A DNA stretch of 64,000 bases from Porogramme epimiltina (lineage: Eukaryota; Basidiomycota; Agaricomycetes; Polyporales; Polyporaceae): positions 1 to 64,000 of the forward strand of contig FTLJ01000198.1 of the NCBI GenBank assembly GCA_900155495.1, given 5' to 3'. The notes under the pieces are model-generated. The model was not told the DNA's origin and ran no database searches. It saw nothing but the letters and a program-made list of their open reading frames with translations. Below, in pieces: positions 56,502-64,000 of the stretch. Position 1 is the first letter of the stretch, and every line of letters starts with the position of its first letter. The position numbers and the translations under genes are program-made.

Positions 56502-57834
56502 CTAGCGTACATAACTCTTCAAAGTCTTCAAACCTCCCCGCGCTGCGGCGACAGTGTCGTTAAACGCTCGTTCGTAAACCGTCTCTGACTTCGGACTCAG
56601 CCTCCACGATGTCATCGAGCCCTTCTCCACATGGATACGCTCCCACTGCTCAGACACCTCGACTATCGTCGGTCGCATGTCGGGTTGGACCTGTTTCATC
56701 CGGTCGATCATTGGTAGAAGGAATTCCGTGTCGTGATACTTCTGTAGACAGAAATCGCGTGAGCTGGGAGACGGAAGGATGATGTTAGGCTTACCTTGCA
56801 GAACTCTTTGAAGTAGAGGTTCCCTAGCGCAAAGATGTCCACCTTGAACGCATTGTAGGGAACGTCGTTCGACAGTTCTGGAACTTCATTGTCGCGACCA
56901 ACGTCCCCGATGACGTTATGTGATTCGCCTTCTTTAAAGCGAACAGAGAGGTCGAAGTCGATGAAGTAGTATCGTACAGGGTGGTCGCTCCGTGACAGCG
57001 GCGCGACTCTATGTTGAGAATCAGGGGTGAAGTTGCGCCGAACCGGATGATAACCTTCAGGATATAAAGCTCGTGCGTCCATCATAATGTTGGCAGCTGC
57101 GATGTCTCTATTGGTAGACGTAAGTCATAAGAGTATTTATGCATGTATAGTCTCACCGATGCGCAATGACCAACCCATGCAGGAACGCCAAACCCTAGAC
57201 TTCATCAGTACCCTGATCGGAGGTAAGGAGCCCAGTGTGAACAACCTACCTCGATTGTTTGTGTAATGAAGTCCATGGCTTCTCCAATAGTACCAAATTC
57301 GGGGCTATTGAAGGGCCGAAGGAAAGGCATGACCATGAGGGTGACACCAGGGTCCAAAGGATCGACGAAGGCGTCTAATAAGGGAACACAATGCTTCTTG
57401 TCGTCGTCGAGGGTGGTTAGGTATCGTGCAATTTCAAGCTCGTGTGATCTTCTATGACACCATTTGATGGCGACCAGTTCTCCATCGCTGCGTCTCTTTG
57501 CGTCCATAATGTAAGGGTTCTATAAACAAGAGAACATAAGCAGCGTGGACTCCCGTCTTTCGAAAGTCAGCCTCACTAATCCGATTATGCCATCTTCGCA
57601 GAAAAAAGGGTGAAGATCCGTCCCCAACCAGGATGGTTTCCAGTCAGGAGAGTACCGCGGCCGGAGAATGTAACCTCGCTTTTCGAGCTCGGGCTGCCGG
57701 TCCCTCCAACGGATCTCTGATGGGTCCAGCGAGAAGGTGCCGCCGAGGGAATTCTCAGCGTCCCGCACCAGGGCAGCCTCATCGAACTCGATCACGCGTC
57801 GAGGCGGTTTCTTTTGTGTGGCTGCAGAAGACAT
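56502..57834 (-). CDS. kinase-like protein, pair 4
   Basis: Same five-exon layout as pair 3. It starts MSSAATQKKPPRRVIEFDE at 57834 and ends TLKSYVR. Visible are DGELVAIKWC, HELEIARYL, LMVMPFLRPFN, HR/DIAAANIMMDARAL, YYFIDFDLSVRF and VPELSNDVPYNAFKVDIFALG. The N-terminal block reads RGYILRPRYSPDWKPSWLGT. A 3'UTR intron is likely from 56485 to about 56411. All catalytic positions except the DFG Gly are kept. Confidence 0.8.
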
Positions 57835-58281
57835 TAGGGTGGGATGAACCTCAAGGCCCGCTGTTGCCGCCGGTTCGTCACCGATGGGTGGCAACGTGTG
57901 CGATGTTCCAAATCGGGGCATGTGCACGGGCCGCTCAGGCGCCCGTCGTGGGGAAGGGCGCGCCCAAATTTCAGGAAACGCCCGTGCATCCTCCCAACCT
58001 TTTCTCAACCTCGTGTATTGTCAGACCAGTGCAACCAAGATGGATCTACACGCGTCAGGCCTTCTCGAAATGATGCATGCGGTTTCTGTCTCCCATGCTT
58101 CGATAGTCTAGCCGAAGGCCTCCCTCACGCCGCTACGCATTTATGACCGACGAATGTCTGGGGCCCAACCCCCGCGGAGGCAACCCCCTCACTTGTCTCC
58201 TCGCGTCGTCCCATCGTCTCTTCCCTTCATTGCCAGAAGCCCCCTCTATCCCGGGCAAACCATCCTTCGGCCCCCATCACG
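57835..58281. promoter_or_regulatory. divergent promoter, pair 4
   Basis: The spacer is 447 bases. Element 1 is at 57889-57933, element 2 at 58009-58040, and GCATTTATGACC near 58137 is a TATA-like site shared with pair 5. Confidence 0.6.
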
Positions 58282-59427
58282 ATGGCCAACGACCAGGGAT
58301 ACAACATTTATGGTGTTGTGGCGAGCACGATTAGCATCGTCGGCGCTATCATCTCTCTTTGGCTTTGGCTCCTCTATTGCCGTCTCCCGCGCTCCAAGAT
58401 CCAGCTCCTTGAATGCCTTCTGTCGGAAACAGAGAAACTCTTGTACACAGCTATCAAAGATGGTTACATCGACGACAAGTCTGTCCACCGCTTCTGCAAT
58501 TGCCTCCACAAGTACGTTTTCAGCGGCACATATTATATATCATACTCACATATTATGAAAGCATCAAAGGATCGGCAGACATTGTGCGCGCAGAGGTATA
58601 CAGCACGCGCACTACTTGGCAGGACATCAAGAAATGGTGGAACGGGCTGTCTCTCAAGATGTCGAAAATATGTGAAGAGTTGCAGCAGCTCCGCACTGAA
58701 ATCTCCGTGAGTGGCACGTATTCACCTGAGGAGTCCCCTCTCACGTCCCCACTCAGGAAAGATGCTCTGATACAGCTGGAGGTTCTAAAAAAGAGGACAC
58801 GGCTGTCTTTAAGACCGATTTTGAGCCGCTCTCGTCCCAAAGAGGTACGTACACAAACAACAGGCATTGTCACCTACCCAGTCTCCTAACTCCCTCGCTG
58901 CAGATTCGAGCTCACTCAGTAGTGTGGAAAAACTTCCTCTGGACACCGAATTCGCTACCTCGCTCGTCCCCGCACCCGTCATCATTCCCGCAGATGTAAT
59001 TCATGCGGGCGAGTGCGCGGAGGATTCTCCGCCGCCGCGCCTTGAAGATCACCATCGAATGAGGGCAGAACGGCGTCGCACGACTCGTCAAATCTTGTTA
59101 CGACTCGGTCGAGAGCTCGCTGCCGGTTCTGGGCTCTCCCGAGACCCCGAGTTGTGCGACGCGGCGCACGATGCCCAGACGCTTCCGAACGCGAAACGGT
59201 GTGGCCACCGCCCTGTCCTCCAGATGGCGACGAAGTTCTTCCCCCGGGCCCTAGATCCGCGCCTTCAGTCCCATGCGTGCTGCGACGGACCGCTAGTCAT
59301 TGAGCTCACGCCCGAACTGCTACTAGACGCGTTAGAAGCATCCGACTCCGGCGACTCTAGCGACGACGAGGGGGACGGTGGCGAGGAAGACTCGTGCGAT
59401 CTGGGCATTGCCAAGCTATCGGTGTAG
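58282..59427 (+). CDS. single-pass membrane protein with acidic tail, pair 4
   Basis: It starts MANDQGYNIYGVVASTISIV, with one helix running to LWLWLLYC, then RLPRSKIQLLECLLSETEKL. The exons join as in pair 3: a GTACGT donor near 58512, exon 2 with VYSTRTTWQDIKKWWNGLS, and exon 3 with ERCSDTAGGSKKEDTAVF. The last exon has SSVEKLPLDTEF, RRRTTRQILLRLGRELAAG, QSHACCDGPLVIELTPELLL and the end SSDDEGDGGEEDSCDLG, closing in LSV. His-Ala replaces His-Ser in the His/Cys-Cys module. Confidence 0.8.
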
Positions 59428-60760
59428 CCTCCCTCCCTCCCCTTCCCGCCGCACCGGGCACCGCATCATCCCTTCCTTCCCCACACACGCCTTCCCCTCC
59501 CCCTGAACGACGCCTTTGAGTCTACTCGAAGGTAGACTGACCCGCTTATCCCTTTCTCCTCCTCTACTGTACGATAGAGCCCCCCCCCCTCTTGCCGTGT
59601 ACATCATCTACTCCGTTACTTGCTTCTCGTATCTCCCGTTGCTGTCTCGATGCTTCAATCCTACTGCGCTTATATGTTCCTCCGCGTGTTGTCATTGTGC
59701 TCTGTTGTAATACTATTGTGTCAGTCGCCAACGCGGCTTGCTATTGTCTTGTTGTGGGCGACAACGATCCTATGTTGAAGGGAACCCCCGATGATGGCGA
59801 TGTTAACAGCTCGTATTCACTAATTAGCACTTCATATCATGCTGCGTCGTGTCTCGAACTCGATCGGAGTGGGTCAGAATCCCGACGACGGACGCACTAG
59901 CATGCACAAGCGCCCTTCTTCGTGGCGCTCGGCATGGTCAGGGCCTGGAAGGCTGTGAACACGAAGAACGACTAGGGGCAGCTCGTGGGCCGCGGCCTGA
60001 ATCCAGGAGAGGGGGGCGCACTGGTTCTGGTACCTGCAGCACGACTCGATGCACGGCTCGGGGCCCGTGGCACCTGGAGCGATTGGTAAGATCGGCCGGA
60101 TCGGGATGCTTTTTTGCCGGGATCCGGCCAGGGGCGTTGAAGTGACGTGAGTATCCTCGAAATGAGATGATTTCCCGTAAATGCTCATGTGGGGCAGGCC
60201 GGCGGCCCCTCGAAATGCGCCTCGACGGCGAGGTTGACGTTCTGCTCCCTTCCCCCTTATACCCTCCCCGCCCCGACAATACGGGCGGGTCGCGCTCCAC
60301 AGCACGCGTTGAACAGCAGTGTGGTTGAGAAGCCCCGCCAAGCCTTTGGTGCCGCCGCGCTTGCGCGTCGCCCCGAGGGCTCAGTGTGCGTCCTGGCCTG
60401 GCGTACGCAACGCGCTGTCTGCCTTTCAAAGGTGTGTAAGATCGAAATAGAACAGGGAGGGGGCTGGCTAGCACACGAGCACCGTTAGTTGAGTATAACC
60501 GGTGCTACGTCGGGGTTACGCAGGTAGCCAGGGGATCGCTGGCCGCATGGAGATTTGGTTGTTTTCGCCTTAGTTTTCTTCGAAGTGTCCAAAGGGTCGC
60601 TGAGATTGGATGCCCTCACTTTTCTTGATGTGGACAATGTTTGATGGGATGGGCAATCGTCCGAAACGTTGCTCAATGTAGAAAGACATTAAGTCGTATT
60701 ACAAGCTGCTCGTCAGCGTGGGTGCCTGAGGCGATGGCGGTATGTATGTGTGGAAAGATG
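59428..60760. other. tail-to-tail spacer, pairs 4-5
   Basis: 3'UTR motif at 59703-59721 and 39-bp element at 60300-60338. DNA similarity to the pair 3-4 spacer is extensive, with indels that break any reading frame. Confidence 0.5.
60300..60338. other. 39-bp conserved spacer element, copy 4
   Basis: One difference from copy 3. CTTATA lies 44 bases upstream, as in copies 2 and 3. Confidence 0.65.
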
Positions 60761-60918
60761 GTGAGTACAATTGATAGCACGAGAGCACGACGAAAACCAA
60801 CGACAGAGAGACGATGTAAGTGTATGACTGTAAAACCTATGAAAGATTCCCTATACATCCATGTGAGTAGGTGTAACACAAACCCAAGGGGGTTCAACTC
60901 ACTAGTCAGGTGATGGAA

Positions 60919-62259
60919 CTAGCGTACATAGTTCTTCAAAGTCTTCAGACCGCCCCACGCCGCAGCAACCGTGTCGTTGAACGCCCGTTCGTAAACCGTT
61001 TCCGACTGCGGGCTCAGCCTCCACGATTTCATCGATGCATTGGCCTTACGGATATCTTCCCACTGCGCAGATACCTCACCAATGGTCGGTCGCATGTCTG
61101 GTTGGACTTGCTTCATTCGGTCGATCATCGGTAGAAGAAACTCCGTATCGCGATAATTCTGTAAACAGTAATAGCATAAGGAGGGAGACAGACGGTAAAT
61201 GCCAGGCTTACCTTGCAGAACTCTTTGTAGTAGAGGTTCCCTAAGGCAAAGATGTCCACCTTGAACGCGTTATAGGGCACGTCGTTCGACAGTTCCGGAA
61301 CTTCGTTGTCGCGACCGACGTCCCCAATGACGTTGTGTGGTTCGCCTTCTTTGAAGCGGACCGAGAAATCGAAGTCGATGAAATAATACCGCACAGGGTG
61401 GTCCGTCCTTGAAAGCGGCGTCGCTTGACGCTGAGCGTCCAGTGTGACAAAGCGGCGGGCCGGATGATATCCTTCAGGATACAAAGTTAGTGCATCCATC
61501 ATGATATTGGCGACCGCGATATCTCTGCAGGAAGACATGAGCCATAAGATCAATTGTCATTATTCATGTATAATCTCACCGATGTGCGATGACAAGTCCA
61601 TGCAGGAACGCTAAACCCTAATTACTCATGAGCGTCATGGACGAAAAGCACGGGATCTCGCGTGAAGGACCTACCTCAATTGTTTGCGTAATGAAGTCCA
61701 TAGCTTCTCCAATAGTGCAAAATTCAGGATCATTGAAGGGCCGGAGGAAAGGCATGACCATGAGTGTGACATCAGGGTCCAGAGGATCGACAAAGGCGTC
61801 TAACAAGGGAACACAATGATTCCTGGGGTCGTTGAGGGTGGTTAGGTATCGTGCTATTTCAAGTTCGTGCGATTTTCTATGACACCACTTGACGGCTACC
61901 CACTCCCCGTCGCTGCGCCGTCTTGCGTCAATGACATAGGGGTTCTACAAACAAGAGAACATGAGCGGCGTGAACTCTCGTCTTTCGAAGGTCGGCCTCA
62001 CCATTAATCTGATACCATCTTCGCAGAAGAAAGGGTGAAGGTCCGTCCCCAGCCAAGACGGTTTCCAGTCGGGAGAGTACCTCGGCCGGAGAGTGTAACC
62101 TCGCTTTTCCAGGTCGGGTTGCCGGTCCCTCCAACGGAGCTCTGATGGGTCGAGCGAGTAGATGCCGCCGAGGGCAGATTCGGCGGCCCTTTCCATAGCA
62201 GCCTCATCGAACACAAGCACGCGACGGGGCTGTTTCTTTTGTGTGGCTGCAGGAGACAT
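60919..62259 (-). CDS. kinase-like protein, pair 5
   Basis: It starts MSPAATQKKQPRRVLVFDE at 62259 and ends TLKNYVR. The layout equals pair 3, with RGYTLRPRYSPDWKPSWLGT, HR/DIAVANIMMD, YYFIDFDFSVRF (the residue after DFD is Phe in place of Leu) and VPELSNDVPYNAFKVDIFALG. A 3'UTR intron probably runs from 60902 to about 60828. The copy looks intact. Confidence 0.8.
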
Positions 62260-62742
62260 TAGGGTGAGATGGACTTCGAGACTTGTTGTTGACGTTGGCT
62301 CGTCACCGGCTGACAATCGTCAGGGCGGGTCGCAACGTGTGCAATGTTCCAAATCGAGGCATGTGCACGGGCCGGGCCGTTCAGGCGCCCGTCATGAGGA
62401 AAGGCGCACCCAACTTTCAGGAGACGCCCATGCCTCTTCCCAACCTCTTCTCAACCCCGTGTATTGTCAGACCAGTGCAATCAAGATGGATCTACACGCG
62501 TTTGGCCTTCTCGGAACGATACATGCGCTTTCTGTCTCCCGCGCTTCGATAGCCGAAGGCCTCCCTCACGCCGCCGCTACCCATTTAAATTTATGACCGA
62601 CGAATGTCTAGGGGACCCCCCTGCCCCCCCTACACCTGTTCCCGATTCACCTCGCGTCACTCCCTCTTACTTTCCTGCACCGGGCTGTCACTACCTGGAG
62701 GTCCTCTTACTCTTGCTGCTCACCCACTCGGTCTTCGCCACA
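62260..62742. promoter_or_regulatory. divergent promoter, pair 5
   Basis: The spacer is 483 bases. Element 1 is at 62330-62376, element 2 (CCCGTGTATTGT) at 62455-62482, and a TATA-like CATTTAAATTTATGACC lies near 62582. Confidence 0.6.
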
Positions 62743-63894
62743 ATGGCCAACGACCAGCCATACAACATATTTGGTGTTGTATCGGGCACGATCGGGATCC
62801 TCGCCGCTGTTATCCCTCTTGTGCTTTGGCTCATCTATCTCCGTCTCCCCCGCTCGAAGATTCAGTCCCTTGAGTCCCTCCTGTCTGAAACAGAGAAACT
62901 CTTGACTTCCGCGGTTCAAGAGGGCGTTGTCGATGACGCGATTCTCTACCAGTTCCACGGACGCCTTTTCGAGTACGTTTCCACTATCCGCTGTTGCATT
63001 GACACTCACCTATTTCCCCAGAATAAAGCAATTGGTGCACGTTATACGCGCAGAAGTCCACAACACGCGCAATATTTGGCAAGACGTGAAAAGATGGTGG
63101 AAAGGATTGTCCCTCAAGATGTCAGCTGTGTGCGCAACCATGAAGGTTCTCCGAGCTGAGATCTCTGTGAGTGACACCCACCCATCCAATGACTGCACTG
63201 CTCACCTCCCCACTCACTGGCAGGGAAGATGTTCTGATGCCGCTGTGGGCGCCAAAAATGAGGACACGGCCCTACTTGAAGCTAGTTTCAAGCAGCTCTC
63301 GTCGCAAAGAGGTATGCACACAAGCATCAGGCATTATCGCGCGTATAGTTCGCTGAACCCCTTGCCGCAGCCTCGAACTCACTCAGTAGTGTGGAAAAAC
63401 TTCCTGCGGATGCCGAACACTTTGCCCCGCCCTCGCTCACACGTGTCATCACCCCTGCCGATGTCGTCGAGGCGGGCGAATGCACAAAGGATTCTCCGCC
63501 ACAGTGCCCGGAAGATCACCATCGACTGCGGGCGGAACGGCGCCGCGCGACTCGTCAAATCTTGTTACGACTTGGTCGAGAGCTCGCTGCCGGTCTAGGT
63601 GTCCCTTACAAGTACACGTCGCGCGACACCGCACACGACACACAGAAGCTCCATGGCACAAAAGGGCGCGATCATGGCTCTGCCTCACGGACGTCATTGA
63701 AGTCCTCCTGCCACACTCCGGATCTACCCCTTCATTCCCATCCGTGCTGCGAGGAACCACTGGACATCGATCTCATGTCCGAGCTGCTCCTAGACGCGTT
63801 GGAAGCATCCGACTCTAGCGACTCTAGCGACGACGAGGGGGACGGTGGTGAGGAAGGCTCATGCGATCTAGGTGTGGCTAAGCTACCGGTGTAG
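62743..63894 (+). CDS. single-pass membrane protein with acidic tail, pair 5
   Basis: It starts MANDQPYNIFGVVSGTIGIL, one helix to VLWLIYL, then RLPRSKIQSLESLLSETEKL. Exon 1 ends at 62972. Exon 2 opens IKQLVHVIRAEVHNTRNIWQ and contains GLSLKMSAVCATMKVLRAEI. The last exon carries SSVEKLPADAEH, RRRATRQILLRLGRELAAG, HSHPCCEEPLDIDLMSELLL and the acidic SSDSSDDEGDGGEEGSCDLG end, closing in LPV. His-Pro replaces His-Ser in the His/Cys-Cys module. The array may continue past the window, because only about 100 bases follow the stop. Confidence 0.8.
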
Positions 63895-64000
63895 CCGCCC
63901 ATCCCTTCCGCCACGACACCGACCACGACCTCGTACTGTACCTTCACCCCACTCCTCCATTTCCCTCGAACGGGCCCGACAAATGCCCCCCCGGCCTTTC

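Noticed and set aside
55129..60145. Open frames shared by the pair 3-4 and 4-5 spacers
   Set aside because: DNA similarity is clear, but indels not in multiples of three separate the copies. Recent common descent explains it.
46407..60341. Minus-strand peptide (NHTAAQRVL-like) encoded across the 39-bp elements as a small conserved protein
   Set aside because: It is read in more than one frame in the different copies, and identity is at the DNA level without synonymous changes, so coding is unlikely.
53700..63200. C-terminal Val of the membrane proteins as a PDZ ligand
   Set aside because: Only the last residue is constant and fungi have few PDZ proteins. It is too weak to report as a finding.

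Overview
The window looks like nuclear DNA of a mushroom-forming basidiomycete, most likely a polypore-like agaricomycete (inference). Genes are dense and GC-rich. They are broken by many 55-70 nt introns with GTRNGY...YAG borders. The products are typical of basidiomycetes: F-box proteins, an A1 aspartic-peptidase-like protein, MOA-type lectins and an expanded protein-kinase-like family. Gene models below were spliced by eye. Where exon coordinates are given, the reading frame was checked through the junctions.

Left part (1-15.4 kb): an F-box-type fragment with a frame break, an aspartic-peptidase-like gene, a single-pass membrane protein with a repetitive beta domain, a two-helix membrane protein of unknown function, an F-box/LRR-like protein and an aldo-keto reductase.

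Middle-left (15.6-30.1 kb): a segment of about 4.3-5.4 kb is present three times in tandem. Each copy carries a Marasmius-agglutinin-like chimerolectin (beta-trefoil plus papain-like C-terminal domain) on the minus strand, followed by the 3' part of a second gene. Only the right-most copy of that second gene is whole (599 aa, reaching 30.8 kb). The other two are truncated at the same point in the gene and are pseudogenes. One of them is split by a 723-bp TG...CA insertion that resembles a solo LTR. Units 1 and 2 also hold a small CMC4-like twin-cysteine gene on the plus strand. A 2-base N gap sits inside lectin copy 2.

Middle (30.8-41.2 kb): the intact 599-aa gene faces a 1002-aa paralogue across a shared promoter region. 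The two share intron positions and several motifs, and I do not recognise the family. Then come a C2H2 zinc-finger protein, a soluble twin-ABC ATPase of the yeast YDR061W type, and an NmrA/quinone-oxidoreductase-like protein.

Right part (42.7-63.9 kb): the most striking feature is five tandem copies of a divergent gene pair. In each pair a minus-strand kinase-like gene (DFD in place of DFG) faces a plus-strand gene for a small single-pass membrane protein with a conserved basic module, a Ser-His-x-Cys-Cys module and an acidic tail. The roughly 500-bp spacers between the two starts share short conserved elements. All kinase copies appear to carry a 3'UTR intron. Four of the tail-to-tail spacers contain a nearly invariant 39-bp element. 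I read this as an undescribed co-regulated two-component locus: a kinase plus a membrane partner that may be its anchor or substrate. That functional link is inference.
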